Assembly: GCF_000382385.1 (NCBI RefSeq) | Contig: NZ_KB908321.1 | Location: 278,278-342,277 of the forward strand | Direction: 5' to 3' | Length of the DNA stretch: 64,000 nt | Origin: Segatella maculosa DSM 19339 = JCM 15638 | GTDB lineage: Bacteria; Bacteroidota; Bacteroidia; Bacteroidales; Bacteroidaceae | Made by a program: the position numbers and the translations under genes | Shown: positions 35,957 to 45,393 of the stretch, one piece after another | Position numbering within the stretch: the first letter of the stretch is position 1 | Layout: each line of letters starts with the position of its first letter | The notes under the pieces: model-generated | Databases searched by the model: none | Told to the model about the DNA's origin: nothing | What the model saw: only the letters and a program-made list of their open reading frames with translations

Positions 35957-36000
35957 TACGTGAATTCGGTTGAAGCAGTTTCTTTAACCGAATTCACGTA
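35957..36000. repeat. Perfect 15-bp inverted repeat
   Basis: TACGTGAATTCGGTT (35957-35971), a 14-nt loop, AACCGAATTCACGTA (35986-36000). There is no T run, so it is not a typical terminator. Total length is 44 bp, twice the 22-bp period of the preceding array. Confidence 0.9.
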
Positions 36001-36011
36001 TAGAACAATCA

Positions 36012-36357
36012 TTTGAATGCCTATTGGGAATGCGATTGCCTTCCTATTGGAAACACGATTGCCTTCCCATTGGGAATACGGTTGTCTTCCTATTGGGAAT
36101 ACGATTGTCCTCCCATTGGGAATGCGATTGGACCTCCATTGGAGGTAGGACAGGACTTCCACTGGAAGTAGGACAGGACTTCCATTGGAGGTAGGATTGG
36201 ACTTCTATTGGAAGTCCGATTGGACTTATATAAGGAGTCGGATAGGACTTATACTTAGAGTCCTTGACAACTTATACTTAGAGTCCCGAAGGACTTATAC
36301 TTAAAGTCCTCGACAACTTATACTTGAAGTTGTCGAGGACCTTAAGTAGAGGTTCCC
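36012..36357. repeat. Fifteen palindromic units with an exact 23-bp period and drifting sequence
   Basis: Unit centres recur every 23 bp from 36023 to 36345. Successive dyads are TTCCCATTGGGAA, ACCTCCATTGGAGGT, ACTTCCACTGGAAGT, GACTTCTATTGGAAGTC, CTTATATAAG, GGACTT...AAGTCC and CAACTT...AAGTTG. The arms change together, so symmetry is kept while sequence drifts. Ends just before the stop of the MFS gene. Confidence 0.93.
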
Positions 36358-36371
36358 AAAGGGAGATACTG

Positions 36372-37742
36372 TCACTTTTTCACGTTGGCCTGTTGCAGTC
36401 CGTAGCCTTTCTTCTTGTCGATAGCAAGCAGGACGACGGCGATGACGATGGCCGCTATGCCGCAGCATGTGAAGAATGTCTCCATGCCGACGAACGTGGG
36501 GTCGGCTTTGTTGATGCGGCCGATGGCCATTGGGATAAGGCTCAGACCGATGTTCTGGATATAGAAGATGATGGCATAGGCCGAGCCGAGGTATTTCAGT
36601 GGGATAATCTTCGGAACGCTGGGCCACATGGCTGACGGAACCAGAGAGAAGGCGATGCCGAGGACAATCATCATGACGACGGCAAACCAACTGACGGGTA
36701 GCACGTGGAGCATGAAGATGAAGTGCACGAGGGTAAGTATCACGCTTCCGATAATCATGAGGGTCGCGCCCTTGCCGATGCGGTCGTAGATGATGCCGAA
36801 GAGCGGGGTGAGCCCGATGGTGCCGAGGGGTATGGTGCCGGGCAAGGAGCCTGCGAAGCTCTCGGACACGCCGTAGTTATCGACCATCAGCTTGGTGGCG
36901 AACTTCAGGAAGGGAAACACGCCGCTGTAGAACATCAGGCAGAGGAGGGTGATGCACCAGAAGCCGGGGTTGGTGAAGATGAGCCGCAGGTCTGACAGGT
37001 GGAACCCTTCGTCTTCGGCTGTCTTGTCCTCCTGTGTCATAGCCTCTGCTGATGCGTCGAGTTTCTTGTCCATCACGGTGTAGACGATGAAGGCAAGGAA
37101 ACCGATAATCAGCAGCACCATGCCTAACAGCACCGATGCGCTTACTTGGTTGCCGAAAGCCTTGGCAAAAGGCAGCGAACCGGCCATGGCAGCCGTGGTG
37201 CCCAATCGTGCAAGGCCTACTTGTACGCCCATGGCAAGTGCCAACTCGTGGCCCGTGAACCATTTGGTGATGACCTTCGAGATGGTAATACCGCAAATCT
37301 CACAGCCTACACCGAAGATGGCGTAACCCAATGAGGCCACGGCGGCTGACATGGGTAGGGAGAAGTCTATGAAGCCGAGCGTGAACATCGTATCGCCGAA
37401 GTCGGTGGAAACGCCGATATACTTGATGAAGACGCCGACCACCATCAGTCCGCTGGCCATCACGCCGGTGAAGCGAATGCCCATCTTGTCTAAGATGAGT
37501 CCGCCGAAGAAGAGCATGAGGAGGAACACGTTGATGAGTCCGTAGCTGCCGGCAAAGAAGCCGTAGTCGCTCGACGTCCAACCGAGGCCGCCTTGTGCTT
37601 TCGGGGTTTCGAGCAAGACTTCGAGCGGCGACATTACGTCAGTGATGAAATAGCCCATCATCATGGTGAAGGCTACGATGATGAGCGCTGTCCAGCGTGC
37701 TCCGGCACTGTCGTTTAGTTTTTTTCTTATGAGTGCTGTCAT
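36372..37742 (-). CDS. MFS transporter, probable peptide carrier
   Basis: Inner-membrane carrier of 456 residues with about twelve membrane helices and a charged central loop (about 230-250). The N half includes FFGGLILDKMGIRFTGVMASG, the Asp/Arg loop usual in this superfamily. It lies 29 bp downstream of the DPP5-like gene and on the same strand. A role in taking up dipeptides released by the peptidase is the simplest reading, but it is inferred from context only. Confidence 0.85.
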   Translation of the reverse strand: MTALIRKKLNDSAGARWTALIIVAFTMMMGYFITDVMSPLEVLLETPKAQGGLGWTSSDYGFFAGSYGLINVFLLMLFFGGLILDKMGIRFTGVMASGLMVVGVFIKYIGVSTDFGDTMFTLGFIDFSLPMSAAVASLGYAIFGVGCEICGITISKVITKWFTGHELALAMGVQVGLARLGTTAAMAGSLPFAKAFGNQVSASVLLGMVLLIIGFLAFIVYTVMDKKLDASAEAMTQEDKTAEDEGFHLSDLRLIFTNPGFWCITLLCLMFYSGVFPFLKFATKLMVDNYGVSESFAGSLPGTIPLGTIGLTPLFGIIYDRIGKGATLMIIGSVILTLVHFIFMLHVLPVSWFAVVMMIVLGIAFSLVPSAMWPSVPKIIPLKYLGSAYAIIFYIQNIGLSLIPMAIGRINKADPTFVGMETFFTCCGIAAIVIAVVLLAIDKKKGYGLQQANVKK

Positions 37743-37771
37743 ATTCTTTTGAGTTCTTATTTATATTAGCG

Positions 37772-39940
37772 TTATTGTTTCAACCACTTGTCAAGCCAAT
37801 TGAAGAAGGTACGCTGCCACAGGATACCGTTTTGTGGCTTCAATACCCAATGGTTCTCGTCGGGGAAGAGCAGCAGCTCTGCGGGAATGCCCCGCATTCG
37901 TGCCGCATTGAAAGCACCCATGCCTTGGTTGGCGTTGATGCGATAGTCTTTCTCTCCGTGAATGACGAGGATAGGCGTGTCCCATTTGTCGACAAAGCGA
38001 TGCGGACTGTTCTCGTAGGTTCTTTTGGCCCGCTCGCTCTGGTCTTTGTTCCAATAGGCGTCGTCGTATTCCCAATTGCTGAACCATGCTTCCTCGGTGT
38101 CGGTGTACATGCTTTCAAGGTTGAAAGCACCGTCGTGAGCGATGAATGCCTTGAAACGCTTGTTGTGATGTCCCGCAAGATAGTAGACGGAAAAGCCGCC
38201 GAAACTTGCACCGATGCACCCCAGTCGGTCTTTGTCTACGAAAGGAAGATTGTTCGTAGCGTCGTCGATGGCACTCAGGTAGTCGTCCATGCATTGCCCC
38301 GTCCAGTCGCCGCTGACAGCTTCGTTCCATTCGCTACCGAAGCCGGGAAGCCCACGGCGGTTGGGTGCCACGACGACATAACCGTGAGCAGCCATGATGA
38401 AGAAGTTCCAGCGATAGCTCCAGAACTGACTGACGGGGCTTTGCGGACCGCCTTCGCAGAAGAGTAGGGTAGGGTACTTCTTGTTAGCATCAAAGTGAGG
38501 AGGCAGGACAATCCAAACCAATTCCTCTTTCCCGTCAGTGGTTTTCACCCAACGCTGTTGCAGTTTGGGCATGGCCAACTGGTCGAGAATGTGTTCGTTC
38601 TCAAAAGTCAGCGGCACGAGCTTGCTCTTCTTCTCAGTCTTCGAAAGCGTGAGCAGGTAGAGATCGTCGGGCTGAAGCATCGAGTGGCGAGAGACAAGCA
38701 GGTTCTTGGTATTCCCCAATGGTTTGATGCTTCCATAATCATACCAGCCGTCTGTGAGTTGCAGCACTTTACCATTGAGCGTTGCCTGATAGACATTTAC
38801 GCAGGCATGCCAACAACCGAGGAAATAAACACTCTTGCTGTCGTTGGCCCATACATAATCATCAACGTTGCTGTCGAAATTGTTTTTGTTGACGAGGTAT
38901 TGCTTCTTGCCTGTGCTCAGTTCCATAATGCAAAGCCTGTTGAGATCGCTCTCATAGCCGTCGTGCGCCATACTCTGCCATGCAATGAACCTGCCGTCGG
39001 GCGAGAACTTTGGATTAACGTCATAGCCCACTTGCATATCTCCCTTTTGCAAGTTGACCTGTTGGTTTCTCATCGTCTTGGTTGCATTGACTTGAGGGGC
39101 GGTATAGTCTGCAGGCTTGCAGAGATTGACGGTCTTGCCGGTTGTAAGGTCATAAAGATAGATGTCCGTGTCTGTGGAGATAGCATATTGCGGCCCTTCT
39201 TTCTTGCGACTGGTATAGGCTATCCGCTTAGAATCTGTACTCCAAGCCATCTGTTCTATACCTCCGAACGGAGCCACAGGTGATTCATAAGGTTCTCCAG
39301 CCATGATGTCTTTTTCATTGCTTATACCATCCGGCGTAACATTGGCCACAAAAGGGTGAGCTATGGTCTCTACATAATGATCCCAATGACGGTAGTTCAT
39401 ATCGGTGATGAGTCTTCCTGTTGCTTTCGGTAGGTCGACAGGGGTCTCTCTGATGGTCCCATGGTAGGGAATACTTTTAATCATGATCACTTTACTACCG
39501 TCGGGTGAGAAAACAAAGCCTTCAATACTCCCTTTTGTTTTCGTAAGCTGTCTGCGGTCCTTACCCTCGGGTGTCATTGTCCATATTTCGCCACCACGCA
39601 AGAAAGCAATCTTCCGTCCGCCTTCTATCCAAACAGCATCACTTTCGTTTTTAGTATCTTGTGTAAGTTGAACCCTATTCTTGCCATTGATATTTTGGAC
39701 AAAGAGCATCGTGTGGCTCTTGTTTTGTTCAACACTATAATAGGATACTTGATATACAATCTGTTTGCCATCGGGAGAAGCAGACGAGGCACCGATACGT
39801 CCCATGCCCCATAAGGCTTCCGGTGTCATCAGGTCGGATTGGAGGTTCAAGTTGTTGGGGCCTATCATCGCTTGTGCATTCGTTTTAGGCGAAGTGGTCA
39901 GTAGTCCTGCCATCATCGCAATAACAATACTTTTATTCAT
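37772..39940 (-). CDS. Dipeptidyl peptidase 5-like S9 peptidase
   Basis: Periplasmic serine peptidase of 722 residues. The ATG at 39940 gives a signal peptide (MNKSIVIAMMAGLLTTSP...NAQ); an open frame extends a few codons further but without merit. An N-terminal beta-propeller (about 40-440) reads FSPDGSKV and KFSPDGRFIAW. The hydrolase domain has CEGGPQSPVSQFWSYRWNF, VAPNRRGLPGFG, nucleophile GASFGG, HGEKDYRI (acid) and DENHWV (His). The sequence closely follows DPP5 of Porphyromonas as I recall it, an enzyme releasing X-Ala or hydrophobic dipeptides. 74 bp downstream of yidC. Confidence 0.93.
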   Translation of the reverse strand: MNKSIVIAMMAGLLTTSPKTNAQAMIGPNNLNLQSDLMTPEALWGMGRIGASSASPDGKQIVYQVSYYSVEQNKSHTMLFVQNINGKNRVQLTQDTKNESDAVWIEGGRKIAFLRGGEIWTMTPEGKDRRQLTKTKGSIEGFVFSPDGSKVIMIKSIPYHGTIRETPVDLPKATGRLITDMNYRHWDHYVETIAHPFVANVTPDGISNEKDIMAGEPYESPVAPFGGIEQMAWSTDSKRIAYTSRKKEGPQYAISTDTDIYLYDLTTGKTVNLCKPADYTAPQVNATKTMRNQQVNLQKGDMQVGYDVNPKFSPDGRFIAWQSMAHDGYESDLNRLCIMELSTGKKQYLVNKNNFDSNVDDYVWANDSKSVYFLGCWHACVNVYQATLNGKVLQLTDGWYDYGSIKPLGNTKNLLVSRHSMLQPDDLYLLTLSKTEKKSKLVPLTFENEHILDQLAMPKLQQRWVKTTDGKEELVWIVLPPHFDANKKYPTLLFCEGGPQSPVSQFWSYRWNFFIMAAHGYVVVAPNRRGLPGFGSEWNEAVSGDWTGQCMDDYLSAIDDATNNLPFVDKDRLGCIGASFGGFSVYYLAGHHNKRFKAFIAHDGAFNLESMYTDTEEAWFSNWEYDDAYWNKDQSERAKRTYENSPHRFVDKWDTPILVIHGEKDYRINANQGMGAFNAARMRGIPAELLLFPDENHWVLKPQNGILWQRTFFNWLDKWLKQ

Positions 39941-40014
39941 TGTATACAACTGAAAAAACACAGACTCGTCAATTGTGGGCATAGCCTTTTGGCGAATCTG
40001 TGGTTATCTGTTTG

Positions 40015-41949
40015 TTAGAGTCCTCGCTTCTTTTTATTCAATTCTTCTTGTTTACGGTGCAACTCTTCTTGCTGCTTCTTTTGTATTTCTTGGATAGCTT
40101 GCAAGCGAGCAGCCAGTCCGCTTTGCTTCTTTGGATTAGCCTTGTTCTCCTGATAACGTTTCTCAAGCAGTGCAAGTAGCTTTTTGTCGTTGGTTGTTTT
40201 GCGGAGTGTCCACATGATGGCAGCACTGAAAAAGAGGCTAACGAAATAATAGAAGTTCAGACCGGCGCTATAGTCGTTGAACATGAAGAAGAACATCACG
40301 GGCATCAGGAACATCATCCATTGCATCATCTTCATCTGATCTGCTTGCTGTCCTACCATCTGGTCTTTCTGCTGACGCATGGTCATCACGGTGTAGAGCA
40401 CGTTGGCGACACAGAAGAGGATACATGTCAGACTCAAGTGATCGCCAATGAGCCAGATATTGTGGCTCCATTCCCAAACCGGGTCATAGGTACTGAGGTC
40501 ATTTATCCATAGGAAGCTCTCACCACGTAGTTGAATAGCATTTGGAACGAAGTTGAACATCGCAATCCAAATGGGTGCCTGAATGAGTGTGGGCAGACAA
40601 CCCGAGAGTGGGCTCACGCCATATTTGGCATATTCGGCCATCATGGCTTGTTGTTTCTGCATTTGATCTTCGGGCTTGTCAAACTGTTTCGTAGCTTCAT
40701 CAAGTTTCGGTTTCAGTACACGCATCTTGGCACTGCTCATATAGCTCTTCTTTACCATTGGGTAAGTGAGAAGCTTTAGGAGAAGAGTAATTAAGATGAG
40801 AACGATACCCATATTGATATTCATGCTTGTGAGGAAGTCAAACACGTAGAGCGTAAACCATCGATTGATGATGCGGAAGAGTGGCCAGCCTAGATAAACA
40901 AGGCGTTGTAACTGCAGGTCTTTTCCGAAATGACTTTCTTTCTCCATCTTCTGCAAAAGGCGGAAGTCGTTGGGACCATAATAAAACTCAAATTCAGAAG
41001 CCTGCTTACCCGTCGGATCGAAAGATGTTTTGAGTTTAGCTTGATACTCCTTTAGATAGCCACTTGCCTTCGATTGGGGGATAGAGGTCATCAGAGCGTT
41101 CTCCTGAAAGCCCGAACCAGAAATCATCACAGCACTGAAGAACTGGTTCTTGAAAGCTACCCAGTCTGTCTTATCCTTGATAGCCTCATCAATGACTTCT
41201 TTGCCCTCATTGAGATAATCCGTTCCGCCTTCGGTCTTATGATAAGTGAGCGTAGCATATCGGTTTTCAAAAGAGAATCCTCTTTCCTGTTGACGTACCT
41301 TGTCTTTCCAATCTACGTCAATAGTCTGCATACTTGGAGCAAAAAGTCCAGCCATTCCTTGTACGCTCATCTGCATGCGGAGCAAATAGTCGCTACCCAA
41401 TAGATATTTCATTGTTAAGGTCTGCCCTTCACCAGCCTTGGCTGTAAAAGTTATGGTGGAGTCGGTTATATTAGAGGGCTCGAAATAGAGATCAGCCGTA
41501 TTGATATTGGCTTCTTTGGTGCTGAATATGTAGCTCAGGCTTTGATTCGTCTCATCAAAAAGTGTAACGTTTTTTTGGTCAGCCGCTCCATTTTTGACTT
41601 TTATATTATGGCCAACATATCCTTTAATGATAGCTTTTTCTACGGTTGCTCCCTTGGTACTGAATGTCAATTCAACCCTTTTGTTTTTTAGCACAATCCT
41701 CCGAACATTTCCTGTCAGTGCGTTATGGAATAAGGAAGTCGTATCTTCCAATACCTTTTGTCTTGCTGCTTGTTGTCTTTGTTGCTGTGCTATTCGAGTT
41801 GCATTCTCCGATAGACTTTTTTTACTCTGTGCAATAGAGTCCTGCACAAAGGCGGCACGTTGTTCTTCGGCTGAAGGTTGGTTATACCAACTAAAGCCTA
41901 TCAGGACAACCGCAATGAGCAGAAACCCGATGATGTTGTTCTTATCCAT
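40015..41949 (-). CDS. yidC: Membrane protein insertase YidC
   Basis: Inserts and folds inner-membrane proteins alone or with SecYEG. The 644-residue protein has an N-terminal anchor (MDKNNIIGFLLIAVVLIGFSW), a periplasmic beta-supersandwich (about 60-345) and the conserved five-helix Oxa1 core (about 370-600). The core shows YPMVKKSYMSSAKMRVLKP, GVSPLSGCLPTLIQAPIWIAMF and FLMPVMFFFMFNDYSAGLNFY. The tail is rich in Gln, Lys and Glu (IQKKQQEELHRKQEELNKKKRGL), a likely ribosome contact. Its ATG directly abuts the pyrG stop, as is usual in Bacteroidales. Confidence 0.97.
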   Translation of the reverse strand: MDKNNIIGFLLIAVVLIGFSWYNQPSAEEQRAAFVQDSIAQSKKSLSENATRIAQQQRQQAARQKVLEDTTSLFHNALTGNVRRIVLKNKRVELTFSTKGATVEKAIIKGYVGHNIKVKNGAADQKNVTLFDETNQSLSYIFSTKEANINTADLYFEPSNITDSTITFTAKAGEGQTLTMKYLLGSDYLLRMQMSVQGMAGLFAPSMQTIDVDWKDKVRQQERGFSFENRYATLTYHKTEGGTDYLNEGKEVIDEAIKDKTDWVAFKNQFFSAVMISGSGFQENALMTSIPQSKASGYLKEYQAKLKTSFDPTGKQASEFEFYYGPNDFRLLQKMEKESHFGKDLQLQRLVYLGWPLFRIINRWFTLYVFDFLTSMNINMGIVLILITLLLKLLTYPMVKKSYMSSAKMRVLKPKLDEATKQFDKPEDQMQKQQAMMAEYAKYGVSPLSGCLPTLIQAPIWIAMFNFVPNAIQLRGESFLWINDLSTYDPVWEWSHNIWLIGDHLSLTCILFCVANVLYTVMTMRQQKDQMVGQQADQMKMMQWMMFLMPVMFFFMFNDYSAGLNFYYFVSLFFSAAIMWTLRKTTNDKKLLALLEKRYQENKANPKKQSGLAARLQAIQEIQKKQQEELHRKQEELNKKKRGL

Positions 41950-43557
41950 TTATTTTTTCTTATTTGCTATTGTCGTTTTCACAAAGTCCACAAACAAAGG
42001 ATGAGGTTTGAGGACGGTAGATTGATATTCCGGATGATATTGTGTGCCGATATACCACTTCAGGCTTGGGATTTCAACAATCTCAACCAAATCGCTCTCC
42101 GGGTTCTTGCCCACGCATTTCATGCCATGCTTTTCAAATTCAGCTTGGTATTCATTATTGAACTCATAGCGATGACGGTGGCGTTCTTGAATATTTTCTT
42201 TCTTATAAATATCGAAAACGCGACTTCCCTGTTTCAGTACACATTCATAAGCTCCCAAACGCATCGTTCCACCCATGTTGGAGATATTCTTCTGTTCTTC
42301 CATGATGTCGATAACATTGTGGGATGTCTTCTCATCCATCTCTCGACTGTTGGCATCAGCATAGCCCAGCACATTGCGTGCAAACTCAACAACCATCATT
42401 TGCATACCTAAACAAATACCGAAGGTGGGTATATCATGCGTACGGGTATAGTGAGCTGCAATCACTTTTCCCTCTATTCCCCGCTGTCCGAAGCCCGGAC
42501 AAATCATGATACCGTCTTGACCGGCCAGCTTGTCGGCCACGTTAGCTTCGGTTATCGCTTCGGAATTGATGAAGCTAATATTGACCTTATGGTCGTTGTA
42601 GGTGCCGGCGTGGGACAGACTTTCGCGGATACTCTTGTAAGCGTCTTGTAAATCGTATTTTCCCACCAACCCTATATTAATGATTTCTTTGGCATGCTTC
42701 CTACGTTCTATGAATTCTTTCCATGGACCCAGTGTCGGAGTTTTACCGATAGGCTCACCCACTTTACGCAGGATAGCTTCGTCGAGTCTTTGGTTCTGCA
42801 TGTTTACGGGTACTTCATAAATCGATGGCAAATCCTCGCTTTGTACCACACAATCGAAGTCTACATTACAGAATGCCGCAACTTTCTTTCTAATGGCATC
42901 ATTCAAATTCTTTTCTGTGCGCAAAACAAGAATATCAGGTTGAATACCTATGCTCTGCAGTTCCTTGACACTATGTTGTGTAGGCTTTGTTTTGAGTTCT
43001 CCGGCTGCCTTGAGATATGGTACGTAAGTCAGATGAATATTGATGGCACGCTTTCCCAATTCCCATTTCATCTGACGTATGGCCTCCATAAAGGGGGCAC
43101 TCTCAATGTCGCCGATGGTACCTCCGATTTCAGTGATAACGAAATCGTAGTGGTATTTCTGCCCGAGAAGTTTGATGTTGCGCTTAATTTCATCGGTGAT
43201 ATGGGGCACTACTTGGATGGTTTTTCCCAAATAATCTCCACGACGCTCTTTGTCTATGACAGCCTTATAGATGCGGCCAGTCGTCATGCTATTGGCTTTG
43301 GTGGTCTGAATGCCGGTGAAACGCTCATAGTGTCCCAAGTCAAGGTCGGTTTCCATACCATCAACAGTGACATAGCACTCGCCGTGTTCATAGGGATTGA
43401 GCGTTCCGGGGTCGATATTGATGTAGGGATCGAACTTTTGAATGGTTATATTGTAGCCTCTGGCCTGCAGAAGCTTACCGATGGAGGCACTGATGATTCC
43501 TTTTCCCAGTGAGGAGACTACGCCGCCGGTGACGAAGATATACTTTGTTTCAGCCAC
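41950..43557 (-). CDS. pyrG: CTP synthase
   Basis: Makes CTP from UTP, ATP and glutamine. The protein is 535 residues long from GTG at 43557 (VAETKYIFVTGGVVSSLGKG). The synthetase half carries the P-loop region and DIESAPFMEAIRQMKWE. The glutaminase half has CPGFGQRGIEGK and nucleophile Cys in FGICLGMQMM, with QYHPEYQS. A TTG-led extension to 43617 is rejected because that TTG forms the -33 box of a good promoter. Followed without gap by yidC. Confidence 0.96.
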   Translation of the reverse strand: MAETKYIFVTGGVVSSLGKGIISASIGKLLQARGYNITIQKFDPYINIDPGTLNPYEHGECYVTVDGMETDLDLGHYERFTGIQTTKANSMTTGRIYKAVIDKERRGDYLGKTIQVVPHITDEIKRNIKLLGQKYHYDFVITEIGGTIGDIESAPFMEAIRQMKWELGKRAINIHLTYVPYLKAAGELKTKPTQHSVKELQSIGIQPDILVLRTEKNLNDAIRKKVAAFCNVDFDCVVQSEDLPSIYEVPVNMQNQRLDEAILRKVGEPIGKTPTLGPWKEFIERRKHAKEIINIGLVGKYDLQDAYKSIRESLSHAGTYNDHKVNISFINSEAITEANVADKLAGQDGIMICPGFGQRGIEGKVIAAHYTRTHDIPTFGICLGMQMMVVEFARNVLGYADANSREMDEKTSHNVIDIMEEQKNISNMGGTMRLGAYECVLKQGSRVFDIYKKENIQERHRHRYEFNNEYQAEFEKHGMKCVGKNPESDLVEIVEIPSLKWYIGTQYHPEYQSTVLKPHPLFVDFVKTTIANKKK

Positions 43558-43586
43558 AATTCTTTTGTTTTTATGTATTCGACGTG

Positions 43587-43617
43587 CAAATTTACCTTTT
43601 TTTTGCGAAATCGACAA
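43587..43617 (-). promoter_or_regulatory. Promoter of pyrG-yidC
   Basis: Leftward TTG at 43617-43615, 20 bp, TAAATTTG at 43594-43587. It leaves a leader of about 25 nt to the GTG start and so decides the start of pyrG. Confidence 0.65.
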
Positions 43618-43626
43618 GTGTTTCCA

Positions 43627-44913
43627 TCAGAAAGAATAAGAAAAGCCAAGGCTTGCATACTCTTTGATTTGCCAATAACCGTAGTGGTCGTCGGGAGAAA
43701 CGCCATCGTCAAAGCGAGGATAGATGAAGATGTTGCTGCTGATATAGCGATTGAAGCGGAAGACGAGCGTATTCTCCCATTCAATCTCACCGCGTCGATA
43801 AGTGGTGTAGCCGTAGAGTCGGGTCTTCCATCTGATCATTTCACTGAAGTTCCAAGCCAAGTCAAGCGTACATTCCGAACCGAGATCGTGCAGTGTATGC
43901 TCTCCTTCGCCGAGTCCGTAGCGTTTACTCAGTGCCAATCGTCCGACGTATCTGAAGTTATAGGCTGCCGGAGCAAGGTGAATAGTGCCCGTGAGACGCT
44001 TGTCGAACCATGACACATTGTAATCCATACCAACAGAGAGGTTAGTGTTGACCGGACTAAGGAAATCACTGTAGACAAGGGGATCGTTGTTCTTATAGCC
44101 TCGCATGAACTGGGTATTGACAATGAGTTGCACGGTATAGTACCATCTCTTCGTGGCTTGAAAGCCCAGCTTACCCGTGTAGCGCAGCAAATCCTCGCTC
44201 GTCTTGAGCTTGTGTAAGTCGTCACTGCGCGAAGTCTGCAAGCCTAATTTCATCTCAAGCTTATTATCCCATTTCACTTTCTGCTTGTTATTGTAGTTAG
44301 CTTGCATGGTCACTGCACCTACCATGCTATAGTTACTCTCGCCACCTTTATACCAATTGCCCGATACAAAGTTCTGAATGAATTGAAGATAATAATCTCC
44401 TGCGTAACTCCAGAAGCGAGGCTTGTAGATTTTGATGCCGTAGTCGTCGGGTTGAGGGGTAGGGACGACCGTTTCAGAAACCGTATTCACCGGAAGTTGG
44501 CGGACGGTGGGTTTGATGGCTTTGTGCACTTCGCGCACCGGACCGACTGCTTCAAGCCGGCTTTCCGTGTTTTTGACGAGGTCCGGACGGGAAAGGTAGA
44601 TGTTGAGCAATGCGTGGTCAATCAATGCTGTGCGTACCGTAGTGTCGACCGCATCGAAAGTGAAGGCCCTACGACTCACTCCCTTGTAGAATGTTGGCGG
44701 CAAGAAGAGTGAGGCATAGCTGCTTTTAAGCGTCGGCGTACTGTCGAAAGTTTCTCCGGCAAGGCGCAATTGCACAGCTTTCAAACTGTCGGTATATTGC
44801 TCGGTGATACTAAGCGTTCTGTTTGCAGGGAACATCTTTAGGAGTTGCGCTTGCGACGTGACGCCTGTTGCACATACAAAAATAGCTGTAAGGGTAGTCT
44901 TTAACTGTTTCAT
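43627..44913 (-). CDS. DUF3078 outer-membrane protein
   Basis: A 428-residue protein of a family known only from Bacteroidetes, function unknown. The ATG at 44913 gives a signal peptide (MKQLKTTLTAIFVCATGVTS). The middle holds a linker with Pro, and the C-terminal 250 residues alternate polar and aromatic residues (GDYYLQFIQNFVSGNWYKGG, then repeated strand pairs) and end YASLGFSYSF, as expected for an outer-membrane barrel. The stop lies 10 bp from the pyrG promoter. The predicted transcript start is only a few bases before the ATG. Confidence 0.85.
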   Translation of the reverse strand: MKQLKTTLTAIFVCATGVTSQAQLLKMFPANRTLSITEQYTDSLKAVQLRLAGETFDSTPTLKSSYASLFLPPTFYKGVSRRAFTFDAVDTTVRTALIDHALLNIYLSRPDLVKNTESRLEAVGPVREVHKAIKPTVRQLPVNTVSETVVPTPQPDDYGIKIYKPRFWSYAGDYYLQFIQNFVSGNWYKGGESNYSMVGAVTMQANYNNKQKVKWDNKLEMKLGLQTSRSDDLHKLKTSEDLLRYTGKLGFQATKRWYYTVQLIVNTQFMRGYKNNDPLVYSDFLSPVNTNLSVGMDYNVSWFDKRLTGTIHLAPAAYNFRYVGRLALSKRYGLGEGEHTLHDLGSECTLDLAWNFSEMIRWKTRLYGYTTYRRGEIEWENTLVFRFNRYISSNIFIYPRFDDGVSPDDHYGYWQIKEYASLGFSYSF

Positions 44914-44922
44914 AATCTTTGG

Positions 44923-44954
44923 CAAAGGTAATGCAAAAATAGAAAATAACCAAA
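44923..44954 (-). promoter_or_regulatory. Promoter of the DUF3078 gene
   Basis: Leftward TTTG at 44954-44951, 20 bp, TACCTTTG at 44930-44923. Only 9 bp separate the -7 box from the ATG at 44913, so the mRNA leader would be very short. Confidence 0.7.
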
Positions 44955-45029
44955 GATGAGGTCCGGAAAAGTATCGCTCAGGCTGATGCTTTGCCAAATT
45001 GTTTCTTTATTGCTGTTCGATAATGAATT

Positions 45030-45315
45030 TATTTCTTCCCGTATATAAATTTATTTCTTCCCGTATGAAAATATTTTTTCTCCCGCAAAGAAATTTATTT
45101 CCTTGCGGGAGAAAATTTATCTCCTTCCGTATGCCTCAAAATTTCTTCCCGTATTCCCATAAATTTTCAACCGTATATAAATTTATTTTAATACGTATGA
45201 AAATATTTTTTCTCCCGTATGCAAATTTATTTCCAACCGTATGAAACTTTATTTCCATTCGCATGAAACTGTAGTTTCATACGGATGAAACTTTATTTCA
45301 CAACGTATAGAATTT
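45030..45315. repeat. Thirteen 22-bp units, CCCGTATG family
   Basis: CG steps at 45040, 45062, 45084, 45106 and on every 22 bp to 45304. Units read TTTATTTCTTCCCGTATG with variants CCCGCAAG, TTGCGGGA, ATACGTATG and CATACGGATG. Dyads include TTTCTCCCGCAAAGAAA, GAAACTGTAGTTTC and GTTTCATACGGATGAAAC. The gap between the DUF3078 promoter and nuoN holds no gene. Confidence 0.92.
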
Positions 45316-45393
45316 TAGTTTTTCCCACTAAAACGTGTACTTTTGTGCATGTTGAAGATGTTTTGTTGTCGAAACAAAAAATAAAAGTAACAA

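Noticed and set aside
43558..43617. N-terminal extension of pyrG from a TTG codon
   Set aside because: The TTG is the -33 box of a promoter whose -7 box lies inside the supposed extension; the GTG at 43557 gives the family's normal N terminus.
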